A stretch of DNA of 64,000 bases, from assembly GCA_023382975.1 (NCBI GenBank), contig JAHDXO010000002.1, forward strand, positions 230,489 to 294,488. Reading direction: 5' to 3'. Below the pieces are notes generated by a model, which did no database searches, was not told the origin of the DNA, and was given only the letters and a program-made list of their open reading frames with translations. Both the position numbers and the translations under genes were made by a program. Source of the DNA: Pirellulaceae bacterium. Lineage in GTDB: Bacteria > Planctomycetota > Planctomycetia > Pirellulales > Pirellulaceae. Below are positions 1-7,875 of the stretch, piece after piece; positions within the stretch are counted from its first letter, which is position 1; every line of letters begins with the position of its first letter.

Positions 1-1
1 T

Positions 2-190
2 CTGGACGCGAATCGACCGCTGGAACAGACGGCGGACGAACTTTATCTGACCATTCTTTCGCGCCGCCCGACGCCGGAGGAATTGAAGACCGTTGCCGAG
101 TACGTCGGGGCATCTCGATCGAAGCGCGATGCTGCGACCGATATCGCCTGGGCGTTGATCAACACCACCGAGTTCTTGTATCGCCACTAA
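2..190 (+). CDS. C-terminal end of a DUF1553 (planctomycete cytochrome/DUF1549-type) protein, partial
   Basis: Only the last 62 codons are present; the gene starts before the window. The frame reads LDANRPLEQTADELYLTILS, then RRPTPEEL, and ends INTTEFLYRH before TAA. The pattern 'LYLTILSRRPTPEEL..' followed by 'D..WALINTTEFLY.H' is the hallmark C-terminus of DUF1553 proteins, which in planctomycetes are large secreted proteins encoded directly upstream of DUF1501 genes. The gap to the next gene is 22 bases, so the two are very likely cotranscribed. Biochemical role of the family is not established; genomic association is with polysaccharide or sulfated-glycan use. Confidence 0.85.
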   Translation: MDANRPLEQTADELYLTILSRRPTPEELKTVAEYVGASRSKRDAATDIAWALINTTEFLYRH

Positions 191-212
191 TTCCTGAAAG
201 GAGACGGAGACG

Positions 213-1574
213 ATGGACTCAAGCCACAGTTCCGACCGTTCGATCCATGTCAACCGGCGCGACGCGATGCGCTGGGGTCTGTTTGGTGCGGGCACCCTGC
301 TGATGGGCGACCGCATCGCCTCCGGTTCCCTGGCGGCTCCCGTGAAACCGGACAAGGCGAAGGCCAAGGTCCGAGCCAAGTCGGTGATTCAGGTCTTCCT
401 GTGGGGCGGAATGTCGCACAACGACACGTGGGATCCGAAGCCCGAATCGGGCAGGGACTACATGGGCGAATTCGGCGACGTGACAGCCACCAACGTCCCA
501 GGCATCCGGCTCGGCGCTCTGTTTCCCCAGTTGGCCAAGACGGCGGACAAGTTCTCGATCATCCGCGGCATGACCCACGGCAACAACGGCCACGAAACCG
601 CCGCCTACTTGATGCAGACCGGCCATCCGCCGGGAGGCCGTTTGGCCTTTCCGAGCGTCGGCGCCGTGTTCGCCTATTTCAAGAGTCCCGACTACAAAGG
701 TCTGATTCCGCCCTACGTTGTCCTGACGCGGGCGCAGGGGCGGTTCTCCGAGGAGGGTTTCCTCGGGCCGGGCTTCAAGCCGTTCGCGACCGGCGGCGAC
801 CCCAATGCGACGCGGTTCGAGGTCGAGGGCGTGGTCGCCCGCGGCATCACGGACGAACGCCAGCAGGCGCGGCGCGATCTGCTGGTCAAAATGAACACGA
901 TGGGCAACGTCATGGCGGCCAGCCCCGAGTTGATTTTGGCCGAGGAAGCGAAAGCGAACGCCTACGAGTTGATCCTGGGAGCCGGCAAGGAAGTGTTCGA
1001 CTTGGAACAGGAGAAGCCGGCGTTGCGAGATCGTTACGGACGGCACACGTTCGGACAGGAATGCTTGGTCGCGCGACGGTTGGTCGAGACGGGCGTGCCG
1101 TACGTCGTTATCAACTATCCCGGCGGCTGGGACACACACAGCAACCACTTCACCACCATGCGCCGCCAGTGCCCGCAACTCGATCAAGGCTTGGCAGTCC
1201 TGCTGGCGGACCTGGACGACCGAGGCTTGTTGGAGAGCACGCTGATTTGGTGCTGCGGCGAATTCGGCCGCGGTCCGAAGGTCGATTGGCAACCACCGTG
1301 GAACGGCGGACGCAACCATTACGGCAAAGTCAATTCGGTGCTGGTGGCGGGCGGCGGTTTCAAAGGCGGCCAGATCGTGGGCGAGTCGGATGCCACGGGC
1401 TCGGAGGTCAAAGATCGTCCGGTTTACCCGATCGATCTGCTGGGCAGTATCTACCAACTGTCGGGCATCGACTTCACCACCAATCTGCCGCATCCGGACG
1501 GCTTGACCGCTCCCGTTCTGCCCGAGCCCAGCGACAAGGTCAAATCGGGCGGACTGCTGACCGAGATCATGTAG
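213..1574 (+). CDS. DUF1501 domain protein, Tat-exported
   Basis: A 453-residue protein with an N-terminal twin-arginine type leader (NRRDAMRWGLFGAGTLL, residues about 14-30) followed by a DUF1501 domain, a family in the alkaline-phosphatase/sulfatase-like fold group. Visible family signatures are FLWGGMSHNDTWDPKP near residue 62, GNNGHETAAYLMQTG near 123, YPGGWDTHSNHF near 301 and the CCGEFGRGPK segment near 347. Length is typical. The start is fixed by GAAAGGAGACGGAGACG just upstream. It follows a DUF1553 gene by 22 bases and precedes a PPC-domain protein, the standard planctomycete three-gene arrangement. No enzymatic activity has been firmly assigned to the family. Confidence 0.9.
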   Translation: MDSSHSSDRSIHVNRRDAMRWGLFGAGTLLMGDRIASGSLAAPVKPDKAKAKVRAKSVIQVFLWGGMSHNDTWDPKPESGRDYMGEFGDVTATNVPGIRLGALFPQLAKTADKFSIIRGMTHGNNGHETAAYLMQTGHPPGGRLAFPSVGAVFAYFKSPDYKGLIPPYVVLTRAQGRFSEEGFLGPGFKPFATGGDPNATRFEVEGVVARGITDERQQARRDLLVKMNTMGNVMAASPELILAEEAKANAYELILGAGKEVFDLEQEKPALRDRYGRHTFGQECLVARRLVETGVPYVVINYPGGWDTHSNHFTTMRRQCPQLDQGLAVLLADLDDRGLLESTLIWCCGEFGRGPKVDWQPPWNGGRNHYGKVNSVLVAGGGFKGGQIVGESDATGSEVKDRPVYPIDLLGSIYQLSGIDFTTNLPHPDGLTAPVLPEPSDKVKSGGLLTEIM

Positions 1575-1650
1575 CCGAATGCCACGGCGAGTACGACGCA
1601 CGAGCAAGACGCATCCGTTTTTTTCAACCGCGGAGATAAGGAAGCGGCCC

Positions 1651-3759
1651 ATGAGCAGATACCTTTCGATTCTGATCCTTGGCATGGCCGGCGTGTTGGC
1701 AGCGTCCGCCGCGCACGGCCAGGCCTACATCGGCTTGGTCTATCCTGCGGGTGGACAACAAGGAACCACCGTCCAAGTCCGTCTGGGCGGACAACGCATC
1801 GACGGCGTTAAGGACGCGCTGGTCTCTGGAACGGGCGTTGAAGCGAGAGTCGTCGACTATTGGCGCTGGCTGAACAACCAAGAGGTCGCGCTGATGCGGG
1901 AGAACCAGCGAGACCTGCAGCGCGAACTGAGGGAACGGCAGAAGAAGAACCCGAATGCCAAGTTCGACGAGACGAAGCAGCGAATCCTCGACCGGCTCGA
2001 ACCGCGCGTACGGGAGTGGGTCAATACGCCCGCCAACCGGTCGCTGGCCAACTTGGCGTTTGTCGAGTTGACCATTGCCCCGGACGCCGAACCGGGCCCG
2101 CGCGAGATTCGCCTGGTCACGCCGACGGGGCTCAGCAACCCGATGGTTTTCCACGTCAGCCAGTTTCCCGAATCGGTACGCAAGCCAGCCACCACCTGGA
2201 CGCTGCCGACACTGGGCAAGGAAGAGGGCGCGGAACCGAAGCGGCCGCCGGAGGAGATCGAAGTGCGGACGTCTGTGCCCAGCGTCGTGAACGGCCAGAT
2301 CGCTGCAGGGCAAGTCAATCACTACCGATTCGAAGCCAAGCAAGGGCAGCGGCTGGTCATCTCGACGTACGCCCGCCATCTGCAGCCCTACATCGCCGAC
2401 GCAGTGCCCGGCTGGTTCCAGCCGGTGCTTACGCTGTTCGACGCCCAGGGGCGGGAGGTCGCCTACAACGACGACTATCGCTTCCAAGCGGACTCGGTCA
2501 TGCATTACGAGGTCGCCGCGGACGGCGAGTATGTGCTGACCATCTCCGATGCCCTGTTCCGCGGGCGCGAAGATTTCGTCTACCGCATCACGATCGCCGA
2601 AATGCCCTTCATCACCAGTATCTTTCCGCTGGGCGGCCGACAGGGCGAGCCGGTGGCGGTGGAGATGCAAGGTTGGAACATCGATCAGGCCCAATTGACG
2701 TTGCCGCCGACGGGCAGCGCACCCGGACTATACACCGTGACGGCTTCGCGAGCCGGCTTGGTCTCCAATCAAGTGCCCTTTGCGATCGACAACCTGCCCG
2801 AAATCGTCGAACAGGAGCCGAATCATGATCGCGGACAGGCCAACAAGGTTCAACTGCCGGTCATCGTCAACGGCCGCATCGGCCAATCCGGCGACTGGGA
2901 TGTGTTCCAGTTCGACGGCTTGGCGGGCCAGACAGTTGTCGCCGAGGTCACGGCGCGACGTTTGGATTCGCCCCTCGACTCGATGCTCAAGCTGACCGAC
3001 GCAGACGGGAACATTTTGGCACTGAACGACGATCACGAGGATCCGGGAACGGGACTCAACACGCACCATGCCGATTCCTATTTGATGGTCCAGTTGCCCG
3101 CGGACGGCGCGTACTTCGTGCATCTGTCCGATACCACGAACCTGGGCGGCGACGAGTACGCTTACCGTTTGCGGATCAGTCCGCCCCAGCCCGATTTCGC
3201 CCTGCGAGTCACGCCGTCCGGCGGTGGCTTCCGCAGCAAGGGTTCCGCCACGGCCAATGTGTACGCGATCCGCAAGGACGGCTTTGCCGGCGACATCAAA
3301 GTCACCCTCAAGGATCCGCCGGACGGTTTTTTGGCGTCGCCCATCGTGCTGAAAGACGGTCAGGAAATGCAGCGGTTGACGGTTCGAACGAGTCTGGCCA
3401 GTACGCCCGAGCCCGTCCGCCTGGCGATCGCGGGCACCGCGATGGTCGGCGACGTCGAGATCAGCCGCGACGCCGCGCCGGCCGAAGACCGCATGCAGGC
3501 ATTCTTGTGGCGACACTTGGTCACGGCCAAGGAGTTTCGCGCTCTGGTCTATGACCCGTCGAACCAGCCGCCGCCGTCACGAGTGTACCAACCACCCGCG
3601 AACCCGCCCTGGGCAAAGAAGCCGCCTGCGGGCGCCGCGAAGTTCACCAAGTCCCAGGTCGCCGGCCGGTTGCGACAGCTTAAGGCGCTGTACGAAGACT
3701 GGCTGCTGACCGACGACTTCTACGGCGAAAAAGTCGCCGAATGCGAAGCCGCCGAATAG
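1651..3759 (+). CDS. Secreted protein with bacterial pre-peptidase C-terminal (PPC) domains
   Basis: 702 residues when started at ATG 1651, which follows GGAGATAAGGAAG and gives a clean signal peptide (MSRYLSILILGMAGVLAASAA, cleavage near AHGQA). An upstream in-frame ATG at 1579 would bury the signal peptide and has no ribosome site. The body contains two PPC-type beta-sandwich modules, around residues 225-330 (QVNHYRFEAKQGQRLVISTYA, then LTLFDAQGREVAYNDDYRF) and 405-520 (GDWDVFQFDGLAGQTVVAEV, then LKLTDADGNILALNDDHED). These domains are usually non-catalytic carbohydrate or protein-binding modules of secreted proteins. It closes the DUF1553-DUF1501 operon. The C-terminal Pro-rich tail is unassigned. 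Confidence 0.85.
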   Translation: MSRYLSILILGMAGVLAASAAHGQAYIGLVYPAGGQQGTTVQVRLGGQRIDGVKDALVSGTGVEARVVDYWRWLNNQEVALMRENQRDLQRELRERQKKNPNAKFDETKQRILDRLEPRVREWVNTPANRSLANLAFVELTIAPDAEPGPREIRLVTPTGLSNPMVFHVSQFPESVRKPATTWTLPTLGKEEGAEPKRPPEEIEVRTSVPSVVNGQIAAGQVNHYRFEAKQGQRLVISTYARHLQPYIADAVPGWFQPVLTLFDAQGREVAYNDDYRFQADSVMHYEVAADGEYVLTISDALFRGREDFVYRITIAEMPFITSIFPLGGRQGEPVAVEMQGWNIDQAQLTLPPTGSAPGLYTVTASRAGLVSNQVPFAIDNLPEIVEQEPNHDRGQANKVQLPVIVNGRIGQSGDWDVFQFDGLAGQTVVAEVTARRLDSPLDSMLKLTDADGNILALNDDHEDPGTGLNTHHADSYLMVQLPADGAYFVHLSDTTNLGGDEYAYRLRISPPQPDFALRVTPSGGGFRSKGSATANVYAIRKDGFAGDIKVTLKDPPDGFLASPIVLKDGQEMQRLTVRTSLASTPEPVRLAIAGTAMVGDVEISRDAAPAEDRMQAFLWRHLVTAKEFRALVYDPSNQPPPSRVYQPPANPPWAKKPPAGAAKFTKSQVAGRLRQLKALYEDWLLTDDFYGEKVAECEAAE

Positions 3760-3842
3760 GGATCGTCGGACAGCAGGAGGGCCGAAAGAATCGCCAACTG
3801 GCAGTCTCGCGGCCCGCGGCGAAACGGTGGACGCGGGCCCAA

Positions 3843-4244
3843 CTATCCTAGCAGAATCTTGAATCCTGCTTGTGCGAAATGCTGATCTCCAGTGAGCGCT
3901 TCCGTGATGCCTCGGTCTTGCATGACGATAAACGAAATGCAGTCGGTCAGCGACCACTTCTTGTCTTGACGCCCGTCGTACAATTAAATGCCGCGAGCCA
4001 TAAGATCTGCTGAGGGTCGCACGAGTTCGTTCTCTGGATCTGCCTGAAGGCGAGCGACGAGGCGTGCAAACACGCTGCGATTTCCTGTGCTGGCAAGGCC
4101 ATCAGCGAGTTCTGTCATGATCCACGCGGTGGTGACGATTGGTTCGGCATGCTCAGATGCGAACGTGAGTGCCCTGTGATGCGCTGCATCCCTGGGATTT
4201 AGCATCGCAAAGAAGTAGAAGGTATCGGCGAATACGCGATTCAT
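3843..4244 (-). pseudogene. PIN-domain (VapC-like) toxin interrupted by a nonsense codon
   Basis: From ATG at 4244 the frame reads MNRVFADTFYFFAMLNPRDA with the first PIN acidic residue (D7) and the MTELADGL segment with the second, then hits TAA at 3984-3986 after 86 codons. Reading through this single codon, the same frame continues without interruption as LYDGRQDKKWSLTDCISF, VMQDRGITEALTGDQHF and AGFKILLG to TAG at 3843-3845. This tail contains the remaining PIN acidic residues (SLTDC) and gives a total length of about 133, normal for the family. Related toxins usually have a residue such as E at the stop position, so one G-to-T change (GAA to TAA) explains it. The gene overlaps the antitoxin by 4 bases (ATGA). 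I infer loss of function. Confidence 0.85.
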
Positions 4245-4456
4245 CGTTTCGGGGCGCCGTGCAGGTAGTGATCGTGTTGTTCCGCCATGTCCGACGGCAA
4301 ATCCGGGACTGAGCCGATCAGGTCTCCGAGCTGTGCGGCAAGAGTCTCTCTGGTTGGCGGCGCGACCGGCTGAACGGTCACCGCAATGCCTTCCGGAAGC
4401 TGGCATCCAGGTTCCAACACAACCAGTCCATTTCTCACTTCCCCACGATAGATCAT
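4241..4456 (-). CDS. Antitoxin of a PIN-toxin pair (DUF104-like)
   Basis: 71 residues beginning MIYRGEVRNGLVVLEPGCQL and ending with the DMAEQHDHYLHGAPKR tail that is recurrent in planctomycete and cyanobacterial antitoxins next to PIN toxins. The N-terminal half resembles the DUF104 beta-strand fold (YRG.V.NG.VVL..G..LPEG..V.V). I chose ATG 4456 over the longer reading because homologues start at MxYRG. The stop overlaps the toxin start (ATGA, 4241-4244), so the pair is translationally coupled. The antitoxin is intact although the toxin is not. It should neutralise the cognate RNase and bind its own promoter. Confidence 0.8.
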   Translation of the reverse strand: MIYRGEVRNGLVVLEPGCQLPEGIAVTVQPVAPPTRETLAAQLGDLIGSVPDLPSDMAEQHDHYLHGAPKR

Positions 4457-4573
4457 CTGCGTTTCTCCACAGGAAACCTCGTCCGCCGCTGACGACAAAC
4501 TCTCGTCATGGCTGCTTTCATACCGCTTGCCTTCCGAAATCCGTGGCAACCAGTCTACACAAATGCTGCTTTG

Positions 4574-4579
4574 ATTATA
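4574..4579 (-). promoter_or_regulatory. Putative -10 element (TATAAT) of the toxin-antitoxin pair
   Basis: On the minus strand the sequence reads GACGTTATAATCAAAG, a perfect TATAAT about 118 bases before the antitoxin ATG, within an AT-rich gap. No good -35 box is visible at the standard distance, so the assignment is tentative. Confidence 0.4.
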
Positions 4580-4692
4580 ACGTCATCGCATGTCTTGATC
4601 CCACTGACTAACGAAAAGAACGGCACTTCAACGCGAGAAGGAAATCTGGATGACAGACATCCGCCTTGATGGCTCCCCGTTCCTCGCCGAAC

Positions 4693-7446
4693 TCATGAAC
4701 GGGAAAATACGCGGGCGGCCTTGTTGTTCTGGGCCAGACCGGTGATCAGTGCGTCCAGGTCTTGAAGGTCCTGCGGCTCGGCCGCTCGCCGCGGTGGTTG
4801 GTCCGGGCTGTTGGAACGTCGCACGGCGAGATCCCGGAAGAACCCGTCCCGAGCCTGACGCGCGGGCAGCGGATCGAGCGATGGGCGGGAACCGTCGCCT
4901 GGCGTTCGGACTGGTGCATTTTCCGGGGAACTCGCCAATCGTGGCTCGTCAGCGGCCCAATCCCACGGAGCTGCTGCCGCGGTCGCTTCCGCTTCGCCCT
5001 GCGGGATTCCGCCACCGCCCGTGACGTCGATCGTCGTCGAATCCATGTCGGCCGGGATCGGGTTGTTCAACCGGTTGATGACCAGCAGCACGTCGGTGGA
5101 TGTGACGTACCCGTCTCCGTTGACGTCGTAGTACGGAGGCACGGCTTGTGCCGCATCAGCGACGGCCGGCGAATCTGAGTGGGCGTTGACGAAGTTGATC
5201 AGCATCAGCACGTCCATCGGCGTCGTGTCGCCATCGCCGTTCACGTCGATCGGGTCGACGGAGTTCTGCCAAACCGGAGGCGCTCCCACGAAATTGACGC
5301 CGCTTGCCGCCTCGCCCTCGCCGATCGTCACCGTCTGGACCGGGCCGACCGACGACGCATTGGGCGGTGCCACAACCTGGACGCGGTACGAACCCGCGGG
5401 CAGGCCGGTGAAATGGTACGACCCGGTCCGGCCGGTGGTTGTCTGCGTCGCGATCCCGAAACGAAGCTGGTCCAGTTGAATCACCGTGTCGCCATGCTCG
5501 CGGGCGATGACGTAGGCGATGTCCGGCGTCGGACGCTCGATCCGCATCGTCTCGAACTGGCCTGCCGCCAGACCGCGAGTCGTGTAGCGTTGCAGCAGAT
5601 TGCCGTTGGCATCGTAGGCTTCCAACCGGGCGTAAGCCGTCGCGGATGCCGCGATCGCGTCCAAACGCACCACGGACACAGGCGAAGCGAAATCGGCCCG
5701 CAACTGCGTGTCGCGGTTCCAATTGGCAACTCCCGTCGTCGCCACGCTGTTGGGCAAATAGCCCAGAACGCGAATGCCGGTGGAACTGGATGTGGAAAGG
5801 GAAGCCACGACGCCTTGCTGAGCACTGTTGACCAGGGCTTTGAGCGTGACGGCCGGATCGACCTGGTCCAATCGCGCGTTGATCGGATAACCGTCCGGTT
5901 CCATGCTCTTCATCAGGTTCAACGGCTGGTCCGCTTCGTCGACCAGGCGAACCGTCCAGCCCGAAATCGGCCGCTCGCCGACATCGAACTGCCCGTTGTC
6001 GTCCAGGTCGTTCCAAAGGAAGCCGTTGATCCCCGCTTTCTCGACTGCCGCCAACGCGTCGGTGCTGCCGGAGAACACCGGCGACGTCACGCCCGTGCGG
6101 TCGTCCACCGTGCGGATCTCGATCGTATGGGCGGCGGAATCGGGCAAGGGGATGCGCAGATCCATGCTGACCCGGAACGCGTCGTACGTTCCCGCCGTCT
6201 GCCAGGGTCCGCCATCGATGCGGTACTCGGCGCGATGGATGCGGTTGATCGTGATGTCGCTCCGGGTTCCGGCCGAGTTCCGGTTGGGCAAGGTCTGCAC
6301 CGCCGAATTGCCGACGAAGCGGTAGACGCCGGCCAGCGTGTCTACGTAACCCGCGCCGTTCAGAGCGAACGGCACGTCCAGAACGTCCAGGATGCCGTCG
6401 CCGTCGCTGTCCTGCCAGCCGATCATGGCCAGCGACGAAGCGGAACTGGTGTGATTCTCCCAGGCCGACGTGAGCACCGGACGTCCCTCGTTCAGTTGCC
6501 ATTGACCGCCCGTCAAGCTGACCATGTCCTGCCGCGAGTAGTCCTTGGACATGATGCTCTCGGTTTGCACTGTCACAAAGACCGAGGTGGGAACCGGATT
6601 GCCGTCGACCGCATTCAGATTCTGCGAGTTGTAGTAGCCCCGCCAACCGTAGTAGCTGGCACTGCCCGGATACTCGTCCCGCGCCCAGAACATGTGGCCG
6701 GTCTCGTGAGCAAAGGTGCTCGCCGGTCGTCCCGCCGGCGAAACCAGGAACTGGCCGCCCGCATAGGCGAACGCCTTCGAGAACCCTCCCGGCGCGAACA
6801 TCCCTTCCCCGTTGTTCTCCTCCGCATCATTCTCGTCGTTGACCACGAACACGGTGAACGCCCACTCGGTGGCGTGGGCCAACCTCTGCTGGTGATTGAA
6901 AGCGCGGATATCGCGGCTGAAATCGCCCGTCGTGTTGTGCCCCACCAGGTTCAGGAAGTCCTTGATCCAGCCTTGGCGAACCGTCGCGGTGACGGGGTCA
7001 AAGTGATCGGCAAAGTAGGTCGACGGGTTGGCGATCGGCTCGAAGTTCGTCACCACCGGGGCATCGGCATAGGTGAAATCGAAGTGGAATTTGAGCGGCG
7101 CGGTGTTGTTCGGAAACTGGGTGGCTAGCGTCTGTTCCCACCACTGCATCCCCTCGACCACCTTGCTCTTGGCCGCTCCGATCGTCTCGGGTCGCCAGTT
7201 CTCGGTGTTCGGATTGACGGACGAGATCTGATCGCTGGATTCCATCAGCACCACGGTCACCAACACGTCGCCCAGCATGAACTCGCCCGTGTCCACCGGC
7301 AGCGCACCATAGGGCACGGACGTCAGCAACCGCCGGTCCTCCAGCCGCTCGACGCCCAACGCGGCGCAGCGACCCGCGCGGGTTCGAGCGTCAAGCCGCC
7401 CGCCCCGTTTCTTGCGTCCAACGTTCATCCACCAATTGAGGAACAT
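4693..7446 (-). CDS. Secreted M64-like metalloprotease with SdrD_B-like and dockerin-like modules
   Basis: About 917 residues from ATG 7446 (a GTG two codons upstream is possible). The N-terminus is basic and carries the planctomycete LEPR-XLL-type motif VERLEDRRLLTS at residues 32-43, thought to mark exported giant proteins. The catalytic region has HETGHMFWARDEY at residues 247-259, matching the HExxH zinc site followed by DEY seen in peptidase family M64 (IgA peptidase-like), so a zinc protease is likely. Residues about 480-570 start GINGFLWNDLDDNGQFDVGE, an SdrD_B-like cell-surface module, continued by GSYHFTGLPAGSYRVQVV. Near residues 728-795 are two calcium-binding dockerin-like repeats (DVNGDGDTTPMDVL and DVNGDGYVTSTDVL). 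It lies downstream of another LEPR-XLL/dockerin gene on the same strand. Substrate unknown. Confidence 0.8.
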   Translation of the reverse strand: MFLNWWMNVGRKKRGGRLDARTRAGRCAALGVERLEDRRLLTSVPYGALPVDTGEFMLGDVLVTVVLMESSDQISSVNPNTENWRPETIGAAKSKVVEGMQWWEQTLATQFPNNTAPLKFHFDFTYADAPVVTNFEPIANPSTYFADHFDPVTATVRQGWIKDFLNLVGHNTTGDFSRDIRAFNHQQRLAHATEWAFTVFVVNDENDAEENNGEGMFAPGGFSKAFAYAGGQFLVSPAGRPASTFAHETGHMFWARDEYPGSASYYGWRGYYNSQNLNAVDGNPVPTSVFVTVQTESIMSKDYSRQDMVSLTGGQWQLNEGRPVLTSAWENHTSSASSLAMIGWQDSDGDGILDVLDVPFALNGAGYVDTLAGVYRFVGNSAVQTLPNRNSAGTRSDITINRIHRAEYRIDGGPWQTAGTYDAFRVSMDLRIPLPDSAAHTIEIRTVDDRTGVTSPVFSGSTDALAAVEKAGINGFLWNDLDDNGQFDVGERPISGWTVRLVDEADQPLNLMKSMEPDGYPINARLDQVDPAVTLKALVNSAQQGVVASLSTSSSTGIRVLGYLPNSVATTGVANWNRDTQLRADFASPVSVVRLDAIAASATAYARLEAYDANGNLLQRYTTRGLAAGQFETMRIERPTPDIAYVIAREHGDTVIQLDQLRFGIATQTTTGRTGSYHFTGLPAGSYRVQVVAPPNASSVGPVQTVTIGEGEAASGVNFVGAPPVWQNSVDPIDVNGDGDTTPMDVLMLINFVNAHSDSPAVADAAQAVPPYYDVNGDGYVTSTDVLLVINRLNNPIPADMDSTTIDVTGGGGIPQGEAEATAAAAPWDWAADEPRLASSPENAPVRTPGDGSRPSLDPLPARQARDGFFRDLAVRRSNSPDQPPRRAAEPQDLQDLDALITGLAQNNKAARVFSRS

Positions 7447-7543
7447 GCCCACGATTCCGACTGGGATTTCCTGATCTTTCGGAGCTTACCTGATTTATCA
7501 GCTTTTCGGTCTTGCGGATTTGACCCGAGCGACCCATCGTACA

Positions 7544-7549
7544 ATTGTA
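7544..7549 (-). promoter_or_regulatory. Possible -10 element (TACAAT) of the M64-like gene
   Basis: The minus strand reads CCCTACAATTGTACG about 90-100 bases before the start at 7446. TACAAT recurs before other genes of this window. It sits in a perfect 10-base palindrome, so it could equally be a protein-binding site. No clear -35 box. Confidence 0.3.
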
Positions 7550-7713
7550 GGGATCATGCCGCGCGAAGATGTGCGCCCCTGCCACGATGGACGCGCTCGA
7601 CACATCATGGCCATACGTTTCTGATGGTTATGCGGCCCGAAAGTTCCCGGTCGGATTCGTGCAATGCTGGATCTATGGTTCTCGCGGGCCATTGACGCCC
7701 ATCGCAACAGGTG

Positions 7714-7743
7714 GTGAGTTTTCGGCAGTGGGCCGAGAACCAC
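7714..7743 (-). terminator. Possible terminator hairpin downstream of the giant gene
   Basis: GTGAGTTTTCGGC and GCCGAGAACCAC pair over 12 positions with one bulged A and one G-T pair, loop AGTGG. It is 130 bases past the giant gene's stop and lacks a clean T tract in the minus direction. Confidence 0.3.
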
Positions 7744-7846
7744 TGACCGCCTGCCGACCGATTTGGCTATTGAAATGCTGGAACGGCTTCGTCGCCGCGA
7801 GCGAAACGGGGATCTTGGGAGCGGCAGGTGCGTCACATTGCCTCGG

Positions 7847-7867
7847 GCACAGGCTGGCAGCCCGTGC
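7847..7867. repeat. REP-like palindrome beside the giant gene's stop codon
   Basis: GCACAGGCTG-G-CAGCCCGTGC forms a near-perfect 10-bp stem (one mismatch or wobble) only 9 bases beyond the stop at 7876. The text resembles dispersed planctomycete palindromes of the type GCACGGGCTGGCAGCC. It could act as transcript 3' end or be a REP-like element; I see only this full copy in the window. Confidence 0.4.
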
Positions 7868-7875
7868 TACGGGTG

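Larger units (their letters stand above)
7447..7875. other. 429-base intergenic region between two large secreted-protein genes
   Basis: Contains no convincing gene. It holds a likely -10 site at 7544-7549 within the perfect palindrome TACAATTGTA (7540-7549), a hairpin at 7714-7743 and a REP-like palindrome at 7847-7867 just after the giant gene. The rest shows nothing I can assign. Confidence 0.6.

Noticed and set aside
219..1685. 488-codon frame opposite the DUF1501 gene
   Set aside because: Antisense shadow of a gene with strong family motifs; no recognisable protein.
3984..3986. Programmed readthrough or selenocysteine at the toxin stop
   Set aside because: The codon is TAA, not TGA, and no stimulatory structure is evident; a nonsense change is simpler.
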